Shown here: one piece after another, positions 46,536 through 54,294 of the stretch
Numbering within the stretch: position 1 is the stretch's first letter
How the letters are laid out: each line of letters starts with the position of its first letter
Assembly (NCBI RefSeq): GCF_002836595.1
Contig: NZ_PJBB01000003.1
Span: 496,001-560,000, forward strand
Reading direction: 5' to 3'
DNA length: 64,000 bases
Source of the DNA: Tenacibaculum sp. Bg11-29
GTDB lineage: Bacteria > Bacteroidota > Bacteroidia > Flavobacteriales > Flavobacteriaceae
Position numbers and translations under genes: made by a program
The notes under the pieces: model-generated
What the model was told of the DNA's origin: nothing
Database searches by the model: none
Seen by the model: only the letters and a program-made list of their open reading frames with translations

Positions 46536-47225
46536 TTACTTTATTACAAATTGATGTACATTCTTTAAAGCTTTATAACTTGATAAAGGGTGTTTTTTAA
46601 TAAAAACATCAAAGGCTTCTTTACTGTTCCATTCAATGATACAAAAAACATCTGCATTATAATAATACCCCATTGGTGATTTTCCATTGGTAAGTTTAAT
46701 AATTAATTTCCCTCCGTGCTTTTTTATTTTATTTTCCCATTGGTTATAAAACTTTGTAAGGCTTGTTTTGTCCTTTCCCCATAATGCACTCGCCACATTG
46801 TAACGATCACTATTTACAGAGAAACTAATATCTTTGGGCATTTCATAATATGTAAGTTCAAAATAACTAAAAAGAGCTTTTCTTTGTTCATGAAAATCGG
46901 GTACTTCACTCACTATATTATCTAAAAAACCTTCTCTCTTTTTTTTACTTTTCCATTTTCCAATAACCAAACTAACTGGTAAATGATTTCCTAATACCAG
47001 TTTTTTTATTGCAAATCCAGGTTGTGGTTGATATGTATATTTAAAAGCTACAGGAAAAGCTGTTTTTTTATATTTCTCAAATAATGTTCCAACATTAGGA
47101 AATGTAGAAATTAATAGAACATCTAATACTTCTCCTTTTTTAAAATCAAACGACTTTGTTTTACTTTGTCCTAAGGCACTTACACTAAGAAATAATAATA
47201 ATGACTTAATAAATAATTTTCTCAT
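46536..47225 (-). CDS. Secreted protein of unknown function with two ferredoxin-like (DUF1330/ABM-like) domains
   Basis: The 229-aa protein has a signal peptide (LLLFLSVSALGQSK). Two similar halves are seen: about 30-125 (VLDVLLISTFPNVGTLFEKY onward) and 130-229 (VASALWGKDKTSLTKFYNQW ... FCIIEWNSKEAFDVFIKKHP). The second half resembles the dimeric alpha-beta barrel fold of DUF1330 proteins. I do not recognise the family with certainty. It is the first gene of a three-gene group with the AraC-type regulator and the DUF2911 gene (24-bp and 1-bp gaps). Confidence 0.55.
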   Translation of the reverse strand: MRKLFIKSLLLFLSVSALGQSKTKSFDFKKGEVLDVLLISTFPNVGTLFEKYKKTAFPVAFKYTYQPQPGFAIKKLVLGNHLPVSLVIGKWKSKKKREGFLDNIVSEVPDFHEQRKALFSYFELTYYEMPKDISFSVNSDRYNVASALWGKDKTSLTKFYNQWENKIKKHGGKLIIKLTNGKSPMGYYYNADVFCIIEWNSKEAFDVFIKKHPLSSYKALKNVHQFVIK

Positions 47226-47453
47226 AAAATATTGTTTTTAAATACAAATACAAAACAATACTATATTACTCGTAAAACAAAGGGTATTGAAGTACACATA
47301 CCGTACTTGTACATAGACATTCTTACTTTTGTTGTATTATTTCACAATAATTATCAACCTGAGATATTAAACTCCTCTTTTATGAATTAACAAATTCTGT
47401 TCATTGATTTTATATATCTTCGTTAAAGACTTAAATACTAAAACATAATTAAG

Positions 47454-48410
47454 ATGGAAAACACTTTAAAAATAGGAATGGCTCAAATTTCACCAGTTTG
47501 GTTAAACAAAGCACTTACTATTGAAAAAACAAAATCTTATATTATAAAAGCAGCCAAAGAAGGATGTGAATTAGTCATTTTTGGTGAAAGTTTTTTACCT
47601 GGTTATCCGTTTTGGTTATCTATAACTAATGCAGCCGAATTTGAATCTCAAGTACAAAAAGAAATTCACGCACATTATATTAAAAATGCCATTCAAATTG
47701 AAGCTGGAGAATTAGATGAAATATGTGCACTAGCTAAAGAACATAAAATTGCCATTTACATAGGCATTATAGAAAGAGCTAAAAACCGTGGTGGACATAG
47801 TTTGTATTGTTCTTTAGTATACATTGATCTAAATGGTGAAATAAAATCTGTTCACAGAAAATTACAACCTACTTATGAAGAACGATTAAGTTGGTCTCCT
47901 GGTGATGGTAACGGATTAGAAGTACATTCATTAAAACAATTTACTGTTGGCGGATTAAATTGTTGGGAAAACTGGATGCCTTTACCTAGAACTGCTTTAT
48001 ATGCTCAAGGTGAAAACCTACACATTGCTGTTTGGCCTGGAGCTGAAAGAAATACTATAGATATTACTAAATTTATAGCTAAAGAGGCAAGATCGTTTGT
48101 TGTTTCTGTAAGTGGCTATATGACTATTGATGATTTCCCTAAAGACACTCCTAATTATGAAGAAATTATTAAAAATGCTCCACAAGTATTAGCCAATGGG
48201 GGTTCTTGTATTGCAGGACCTGATGGTGAATGGATTATTCCGCCTGTTACAGGGAAAGAAGATTTAATTATTACTACGATAGATTTTCAGAAAATATTAG
48301 AAGAACGTCATAATTTTGATCCCTCTGGTCATTATTCTAGACCCGATATAACTAAACTTACTTTAAATAAAGAACGCCAATCTGTTATTGAAATTATTAA
48401 CGGTAATTAA
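47454..48410 (+). CDS. Nitrilase-family carbon-nitrogen hydrolase
   Basis: The 318-aa enzyme has the Glu-Lys-Cys triad of nitrilases: Glu in VIFGESFLPGYPFW, Lys in VHRKLQPTYEE, and Cys in GGLNCWENWMPLPR. GYPFW and CWEN are typical of true nitrilases (branch 1), and the length fits. It would turn a nitrile into the acid and ammonia; substrate unknown. The gene after it (8 bp) is a broken isochorismatase-like hydrolase. The original pair may have worked together. Confidence 0.9.
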   Translation: MENTLKIGMAQISPVWLNKALTIEKTKSYIIKAAKEGCELVIFGESFLPGYPFWLSITNAAEFESQVQKEIHAHYIKNAIQIEAGELDEICALAKEHKIAIYIGIIERAKNRGGHSLYCSLVYIDLNGEIKSVHRKLQPTYEERLSWSPGDGNGLEVHSLKQFTVGGLNCWENWMPLPRTALYAQGENLHIAVWPGAERNTIDITKFIAKEARSFVVSVSGYMTIDDFPKDTPNYEEIIKNAPQVLANGGSCIAGPDGEWIIPPVTGKEDLIITTIDFQKILEERHNFDPSGHYSRPDITKLTLNKERQSVIEIINGN

Positions 48411-48418
48411 AAATTATA

Positions 48419-48775
48419 ATGAAACTAAGAAACCAAAATACAGCGCTACTATTAATCGACCTACAAGAAGGTTTTACGAAGCCTACAAATAACGAGCCTC
48501 TACTTATAAAAGAAGTAAATAGTAGTTTTATTGGTACCGACTTAGAACAGCAATTAAATAATATTCACAAATTAGTTATTGTTGGTCTTACCACCAATCA
48601 TTGTATATCTACCACTACAAGAATGGCTGGAAGTTTAGGCCTCGATACTATTATTTTTGCAGATGCCACAGCTACTTTTGATAGAATTGAAATTAATAAA
48701 AAAGTATTTCCTGCATAAATTATTCACCAAACTACCTTAGCTAGTTTAAATGAAGAAGTGTTGAATATAATTTAA
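48419..48775 (+). pseudogene. Isochorismatase-like hydrolase, internally deleted and truncated by a stop
   Basis: The frame reads NTALLLIDLQEGF, the N-terminal strand with the catalytic Asp. It jumps after only a few residues to NEPLLIKEVNSSFIGTDLEQQL and LVIVGLTTNHCISTTTRMAG, which holds the catalytic Cys. Family members have about 60-75 more residues between these parts, including the catalytic Lys. A TAA at 48716 ends the frame, but the same frame then reads IIHQTTLASLNEE, the normal family C-terminus, to a stop at 48773. So there is an internal deletion and a later nonsense change. Confidence 0.85.
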
Positions 48776-48831
48776 TTTTAGAGGTCAGTATTTAAATTCA
48801 TATCTTAAAGCATAATAAATACGGGTATATT

Positions 48832-49591
48832 ATGGGTATTTTTAAAGGACAAAACCTTCTAGAGTTCACTGATCGTTTCAAAACGGATCTAGACTGTAAA
48901 AAATATTTGGTAGAAATAAAATGAGATAAAAGTTTTGAATGTCTGAAATGTGTTTATAAAAAATCACAGATTAGGAAAGATTTCTCTAGGACTTTTAATA
49001 TTTGCTCTCATCAAGAGTCGGCAACAGCCAATACCCTTTTTCAGAAGGTTAAGCTTGGAGTTCGTAAAGTTTTTTTTTGAGATGAGTACTAATACAGAAA
49101 GCTTATCAGCGAGTTATGCTGGTCTTCGTTTTGGTGTTACTGAAAAAACAGCCAGATTATTTATGCACAAAGTTCGAGAAGCAATGGAAAATAGTGGTAA
49201 TAATCCTATGGATGAGATTGTTCATGTTGATGAATTTGTTTTAGCAGGACGAGAGAAAGATAAGATTGGAAGAAGCGATAATACTAAGAAAGCGATAATG
49301 GCTATTGAGTTAACAGGTGATGGCAAAGTTAGAAGAATTAAAGACTTTTCTGCTAGACCCTTATAACATATATTTATTAACTATGTCAGTCGTGAGGCAA
49401 AAGTAATAACGGATAAATGGAGAAGATACAGGCCTATTGCTAAGGCTTTTGATATCAAACAAATCGACAGTAATGGAGGAATGAATTTTAAAGCCCTACA
49501 TACCATGATTAATTAAGTGAAATCTGGTATAAAAACTACATATTCTTGGGTGAGTGATTTTAATATCAATAAATCTTTCAACCACCTCTAA
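48832..49591 (+). pseudogene. Degraded IS1595-family transposase
   Basis: The remnant begins MGIFKGQNLLEFTDRFKTD and can be read through to FNINKSFNHL. It contains the zinc-binding part (CLKC ... CSH), the DDE-type start VTEKTARLFMHKVREAME, VHVDEFVLAGRE, and TDKWRRYRPIAKAFDI. Lesions: TGA at 48922, a frameshift near the T run at 49068-49080, TAA at 49364 and another stop near 49515. It is typical of ISXO2-like transposases from Bacteroidota and is certainly inactive. I could not define its terminal inverted repeats. Confidence 0.88.
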
Positions 49592-49606
49592 ACTTAACAA
49601 AGAACT

Positions 49607-50767
49607 CTAACCTCTAAACAAAAAGAAGTCTTTTTTCATTGATTCTATCTCCGAATCGTCATTTGTAATAATGTAATCTATTGCCTTTTCTGTAAAAGTT
49701 TTTCCTTTTTGAGTGAGCGATATGATTTCATTTTCAACAATAATCATATTATTTTTCTCTGCTAATTCTACAATAGATTTTGCTTTAACTTTATGCCAGT
49801 TAATATGTTCGTTTAAATGATTAATGTGTCTTTCGTTTTCTTCTTGATGATTATTTAAGTGTAATAAAAAAGTAAGCAATTGTACTTCTTTTTGTTGTTG
49901 CTTATTACGATAAAGAACAGAAAATAAACCTCTATTAGGTGCGAACAAATACACTAAAAAGAATACAAATCCAAGCACTGAAATCATTGAACCTGAAATA
50001 GAAGCATCTAACCAATGTGCTACCCAATAGCCTGAAATAGCTGAAAACACACCAAAAGCAACTGAAAAAATTAGCATTTTATTTAAATCATTAGTTAATA
50101 AATAAGCCGTAGCAGCAGGTGCTATCATTAACGCAACTACTAAAATTGCTCCAACAGCATCAAACGCTCCTACTGTTGTTATTGATGCAACACTCATTAA
50201 TCCGTAATGAATTACTACTGGAGAAAAGCCTAATGCAGTTGCTAAACCAGCATCGAATGTACTTACTTTTAACTCTTTAAAGAAAGCAACTAAGAGACTT
50301 AAAGTAATAAGTAAAATTGTTCCGATAATCCATAATGATTTTGGTCCAATATCTATTCCATTAATCAACAGTCTATCAAACGGAGCAAATGCTAACTCAC
50401 CTAACAAAACAGCATCAACATCTAAATGAACATCATTTGCGTTTTTAGCTATTAAAAGCACTCCTATACTAAACAACGCAGGAAATACTAAACCAATTGC
50501 GGTATCTTCTTTTACTAATTTGGTTTTTTGAATATACTCAACTAATATAACGGTTAAAATTCCGGATAATGCTCCCATTAAAATTAATAATGGTGAATTT
50601 AAATCATGCGTAATAAAAAAACCTATTACCAAACCTGGTAAAATCGAATGACTAATTGCATCACTAATTAACGCCATTTTTCGCAACACCAAAAACACTC
50701 CTGGTATTGCACAAGCTATAGCTACCAAACTCGCTATTAATTGTATTTCTATTTGAGCACTACTCAT
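49607..50767 (-). CDS. Metal ABC transporter permease with C-terminal winged-helix extension (second subunit)
   Basis: The 386-aa protein has an ABC-3 family membrane part of about 275 residues (LVLRKMALISDAISHSILPGLVIG; GAFDAVGAILVVALMIAPAATAYLL) and an extra ~100-residue soluble tail (LLTFLLHLNNHQEENERHIN; VELAEKNNMIIVENEIISLTQKG), which looks like a DtxR-type winged helix. It would form the import channel for Mn2+ or a similar metal together with the other permease. It overlaps that gene by 8 bp. Ordinary ZnuB/MntB proteins end before the tail. Confidence 0.9.
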   Translation of the reverse strand: MSSAQIEIQLIASLVAIACAIPGVFLVLRKMALISDAISHSILPGLVIGFFITHDLNSPLLILMGALSGILTVILVEYIQKTKLVKEDTAIGLVFPALFSIGVLLIAKNANDVHLDVDAVLLGELAFAPFDRLLINGIDIGPKSLWIIGTILLITLSLLVAFFKELKVSTFDAGLATALGFSPVVIHYGLMSVASITTVGAFDAVGAILVVALMIAPAATAYLLTNDLNKMLIFSVAFGVFSAISGYWVAHWLDASISGSMISVLGFVFFLVYLFAPNRGLFSVLYRNKQQQKEVQLLTFLLHLNNHQEENERHINHLNEHINWHKVKAKSIVELAEKNNMIIVENEIISLTQKGKTFTEKAIDYIITNDDSEIESMKKDFFLFRG

Positions 50768-51884
50768 TTTCTATATGTTGATTGTATAAATTACCTGCAA
50801 ACAGATATCCTTCTTCTGTCATCGACCACATTCTACCTTGTACTTTTATATACTCTTTCTCTTCTAATTTTTTTAAGGTACCTCTTGTATATCCTTGAAA
50901 ATTATTCAATATTTTTACCGCATGCGGATGTGATTTATCTTGGTGTGTCTTAACAAGATCGAACATAAAAGACAATGTTTTGTGTAGTTGTAAGTCTCTT
51001 CGATTTTTTAAAAAACGTATTTGACGAAAAAGTAATCCTCTTGAAGGTGAAAAAATAAATGAGAACAACACAAACACAGCTGCTACTAAAACAATTACGG
51101 GCCCTGTAGATAAATTAGATTGACTTGCACTAATACCCGTACCAATAACACCAGAAAGTGATCCGAATACCGCAGCCAAAACTACCATAGTACTCAAACT
51201 ATTTGTCCATTGTCTTGCCGCAGCCGCTGGTGCCAATAACATTGCACTCATTAAAACAACGCCCACTGTTTGTAAACCCAATACAATTGCTAGCACAATA
51301 AAACTTGTAATTAAAGCATCTATAAATTTTATATTAAACCCTAACGTTTTTGCATAATCTGCATCAAATAACAAAAGTTTAAATTCTTTCCAAAAAAGTA
51401 ACAATACGGCTAAACAAATAGCTGTTACTATAGCCATAAACCATACATCTTTAATTAATAATGTAGCTGCTTGACCAAATAAAAACTTATCTAATCCTGA
51501 TTGATTTGCATTTGGCATTTTCTGAATAAACGTTAAAAGTAACATTCCGAATCCGAAGAAAACAGAAAGAATAAGCCCTAAAGCTGTATCTGTTTTTAAA
51601 TGTGTGTTTTTTACAATTCCTCGTATCCAAAAAGCTCCGATTAGTCCACTTATCAATGCTCCTAACAATAAAACATTGGTATCTTTTGTTCCTGTAATTA
51701 AAAATGCGATTGCAATTCCCGGTAGCGATGCGTGTGAAATTGCATCACCTAATAAACTTTGTTTCCTTAATACAGCAAAACTACCTAACATACCACAAAT
51801 AGCACCCAAAATAGCGGTTCCGATTGTAATCGTTCGAAGTGTATAATCTGAAAAAACGAGTTTAAAGTATTCTTGTAAATCCAT
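50760..51884 (-). CDS. Metal ABC transporter permease with C-terminal winged-helix extension (first subunit)
   Basis: The 374-aa ABC-3 family permease has LGSFAVLRKQSLLGDAISHASLPGIAIA, GLQTVGVVLMSAMLLAPAAAARQWT, and about eight membrane helices in the first ~275 residues. The C-terminal ~95 residues (DLQLHKTLSFMFDLVKTHQ; ILNNFQGYTRGTLKKLEEKEYIKVQGRMWSMTEEGYLFA) read as a winged helix, with a typical wing and the terminal TEEG seen in DtxR and related HTH proteins. It overlaps the next permease by 8 bp and abuts the ATPase gene. Confidence 0.9.
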   Translation of the reverse strand: MDLQEYFKLVFSDYTLRTITIGTAILGAICGMLGSFAVLRKQSLLGDAISHASLPGIAIAFLITGTKDTNVLLLGALISGLIGAFWIRGIVKNTHLKTDTALGLILSVFFGFGMLLLTFIQKMPNANQSGLDKFLFGQAATLLIKDVWFMAIVTAICLAVLLLFWKEFKLLLFDADYAKTLGFNIKFIDALITSFIVLAIVLGLQTVGVVLMSAMLLAPAAAARQWTNSLSTMVVLAAVFGSLSGVIGTGISASQSNLSTGPVIVLVAAVFVLFSFIFSPSRGLLFRQIRFLKNRRDLQLHKTLSFMFDLVKTHQDKSHPHAVKILNNFQGYTRGTLKKLEEKEYIKVQGRMWSMTEEGYLFAGNLYNQHIENE

Positions 51885-52621
51885 TATTGCTGTACGCTTA
51901 CTTTATAATTAATTCCGTAAGTTTTCGTTAAATTATCATCGTTAAAAATTTCTTTAACAGGTCCTGTTGCTATCTTTTTCACATTTAAAAAAGTTACCCA
52001 ATCGAAGTATTCAGGAACCGTTTGTAAATCATGATGTACAACAATTACCGTTTTACCTGCTTTGCGTAATTCTTTTAAAATATTAATAATTGTTATTTCT
52101 GTAGTAGCATCAACTCCTTGAAAAGGTTCATCCATAAAATAGATAGATGCATTTTGTGCCAAGGCTCTTGCCAAAAATACTCGTTGTTGTTGCCCGCCTG
52201 AAAGTTGAGAAATTTGCCTACTCTTAAATGCTAACATTCCAACTTTTTCAAGTGCTTCTAATGCTGTTTTTCTCTGCGAGCTTCCTGGTCGTTTTATCCA
52301 ACCCAAACTTCCGTAAGTTCCCATCATAACTACATCTAAAGCTGTAGTAGGGAAATCCCAATCTACACTTCCTTTCTGAGGAACATAAGCTACTAACTTC
52401 CGTTGCTTATCATATGGTTTTCCATATATCGAAATGCTTCCCGCAATTGGCTTTATGATTCCTAAAATAGATTTTATTAAGGTAGATTTCCCTGCTCCAT
52501 TAGGACCAACAATAGCCATTAAAACTCCTTCTGGAATTGCTAAATCAATATCCCAAAGTACCGGTTTGTAATTATATGCTACCGTTAAATCATCAATTGT
52601 TACTGCGTATTTTGTTTCCAT
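51884..52621 (-). CDS. Metal ABC transporter ATP-binding protein
   Basis: The 245-aa ATPase has Walker [15 protein letters not shown], the Q-loop [14 protein letters not shown], the ABC signature [17 protein letters not shown], Walker [13 protein letters not shown] and the switch His [18 protein letters not shown] is typical of MntB/ZnuC-type manganese and zinc ATPases. It drives the import through the two permeases encoded downstream. The start is 1 bp after the binding protein's stop. Confidence 0.94.
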   Translation of the reverse strand: METKYAVTIDDLTVAYNYKPVLWDIDLAIPEGVLMAIVGPNGAGKSTLIKSILGIIKPIAGSISIYGKPYDKQRKLVAYVPQKGSVDWDFPTTALDVVMMGTYGSLGWIKRPGSSQRKTALEALEKVGMLAFKSRQISQLSGGQQQRVFLARALAQNASIYFMDEPFQGVDATTEITIINILKELRKAGKTVIVVHHDLQTVPEYFDWVTFLNVKKIATGPVKEIFNDDNLTKTYGINYKVSVQQ

Positions 52622-52622
52622 A

Positions 52623-53534
52623 TTATTTTAATGCGTTAACAATTGTACTAACATTTGCTTTATACATTCCTATATAAGTTCCTTCTTCGGTTCCTGCACT
52701 TCCTAATGCATCAGAATATAATGTTCCGCCAATTACAACTTCTTGTCCTTTCGACTTTACTGCTTCCTGTAAAGCTTCAATAGTTCGTTTTGGAACTGAA
52801 CTTTCTACAAAAATTGCTTTCACTTCATTTTCAATAATAAACTTCGCTAATTTTTGAACATCTTGAACACCCGCTTCAGTTGCTGTAGATAATCCCTGTA
52901 AACCAACTACGTTAAATTTATGTTGTCTTCCGAAGTAATTAAATGCATCATGTGCTGTTACCAAAATTCTTTTTTCTACTGATAATTCATTTATTTTATC
53001 TCCAACTTGTGTATTCAATACACTTAACTTATCTAAGTATGTTTTAGCATTGTTTTTGTAAAAATCAGCATTTTTAGCATCAATTTTTGCTAGTTCACCA
53101 GCAACATACGATGTTATTTTTGTCCAATTATTAAGATCAAACCAAATATGAGGATCGTAATTTGAAGCAAATAATTCTGAGCTTATTAAATAATTTTTAT
53201 CAATTGCATTAGAGGCTACAATTGTTTTTTTATTTTGATACTCCATTTTTTCGAATACATTTTCAAGCTTACCTTCTAAATGTAATCCATTGTATATAAC
53301 TACGTCTGCATTAAATAATTTTGAAACATCACCTTCGCTTGCTTTATATAAATGCGGATCAACACCAGCCCCCATTAAACCTTTTACCTCTAATTTATCT
53401 CCTCCAATATTCTTTACCAAATCGGTAATCATAGTAGTTGTGGTAACTACATTTAATTTTCCGTTTAACTTTTTTGCTTTTTTACCACAGCTTGTTACTA
53501 ATAAAATTACAAATAGTACTATTAGTTTTTTCAT
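52623..53534 (-). CDS. Metal ABC transporter substrate-binding lipoprotein (TroA/PsaA-like, Mn-type ligands)
   Basis: The 303-aa lipoprotein (lipobox LVTSC) binds metal in the periplasm. The four ligand positions of cluster A-I proteins can be seen: His in GVDPHLYKA, His in YDPHIWFDL, Glu in [10 protein letters not shown] and Asp in LYSDALG. The His-His-Glu-Asp set is that of manganese or iron binders such as PsaA; zinc-type ZnuA proteins usually have a third His and a His-rich loop, absent here. It lies between the regulator and the ATPase gene with 1-bp gaps. Confidence 0.92.
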   Translation of the reverse strand: MKKLIVLFVILLVTSCGKKAKKLNGKLNVVTTTTMITDLVKNIGGDKLEVKGLMGAGVDPHLYKASEGDVSKLFNADVVIYNGLHLEGKLENVFEKMEYQNKKTIVASNAIDKNYLISSELFASNYDPHIWFDLNNWTKITSYVAGELAKIDAKNADFYKNNAKTYLDKLSVLNTQVGDKINELSVEKRILVTAHDAFNYFGRQHKFNVVGLQGLSTATEAGVQDVQKLAKFIIENEVKAIFVESSVPKRTIEALQEAVKSKGQEVVIGGTLYSDALGSAGTEEGTYIGMYKANVSTIVNALK

Positions 53535-53535
53535 T

Positions 53536-54192
53536 TTAATTTTTTTGTATGTATATATTATTTGCTACTTTGTTAGATATTGTAATCTCTTTCTCATTAA
53601 TATTTACTTGAAAAGATCCATCAAAAGATTCTATATCTATCACTTCAATATTTTGTCCCAATTTAACACCTTGCTTATCTAAAAAGCGCAAAAATTCTGA
53701 AGAACTATCATCTACACCAACACAAACACCTTGTTCACCTTTACTTAAGGTAGATAATAAACTTTTTTCTATTTGTTGTAAATTCCCATCCTTATCAGGA
53801 ATAGGATCTCCATGTGGATCTCTTTTAGGGTACCCTAAAAAAGCATCTAACTCATCTATTAGTTTTGGAGATTTAATATGTTCTAATTGCTCAGCAACTT
53901 CATGAACTTCATCCCAAGAAAAATTTAAGTTCTCTACTAAAAAAACTTCCCATAAACGATGTTTACGAATAATGTTAGCTGCTGTTTTTCTACCAAACTC
54001 TGTTAAAGTAACTCCTTGGTATTTTTTATAAATTACTACTTTTTTATCAGACAGTTTTTTAATCATATCTGTAACAGATGATGCCTTTGTTACTATTTTT
54101 TTTGCAATAGCGTTTGTACTGATTCCTTTTTCAGAAACAGCATCTAAATGATAAATAGCTTTTATGTAATTTTCTTCTGACTGACTAAACAC
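53536..54192 (-). CDS. mntR: DtxR/MntR family metal-dependent transcriptional regulator
   Basis: The 218-aa protein has an N-terminal winged helix (SQSEENYIKAIYHL; KKIVTKASSVTDMIKKLSDKKVVIYKKYQGVTLTEFG), the metal-binding dimer domain (RKHRLWEVFLVENLNFSWDEVHEVAEQLEHI), and a C-terminal FeoA/SH3-like domain (about 140-218). It would repress the importer when Mn2+ or Fe2+ is plentiful. It is the first gene of the importer operon and faces a TonB receptor gene across a 102-bp region with a palindromic operator. The gene symbol is by context. Confidence 0.9.
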   Translation of the reverse strand: MFSQSEENYIKAIYHLDAVSEKGISTNAIAKKIVTKASSVTDMIKKLSDKKVVIYKKYQGVTLTEFGRKTAANIIRKHRLWEVFLVENLNFSWDEVHEVAEQLEHIKSPKLIDELDAFLGYPKRDPHGDPIPDKDGNLQQIEKSLLSTLSKGEQGVCVGVDDSSSEFLRFLDKQGVKLGQNIEVIDIESFDGSFQVNINEKEITISNKVANNIYIQKN

Positions 54193-54211
54193 TTTATTTT
54201 TTTTAGATACA

Positions 54212-54277
54212 CAAATATATAAATATTGTTTTACATAAACATATTTTTAGCCTTGTCTAAATATTATTTTATATTTG
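54212..54277. promoter_or_regulatory. Divergent promoters and DtxR-type operator between mntR and the TonB receptor gene
   Basis: Minus-strand -7 element: CAAATATA at 54212-54219 (TATATTTG). Plus-strand -7 element: TATATTTG at 54270-54277. Between them is an inverted repeat TTTAG-CCTTGT-CTAAA at 54246-54261, which looks like DtxR/MntR boxes and would block the plus-strand -33 region. Occupancy by the adjacent regulator is inferred. Confidence 0.6.
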
Positions 54278-54294
54278 CGAAAAAATAAAATAAG

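Noticed and set aside
48950..49070. N-terminal extension (MFIKNHRLGK...) of the transposase frame
   Set aside because: It is an out-of-frame reading of the zinc-binding part of the decayed transposase; true codons lie one base away until the frameshift.
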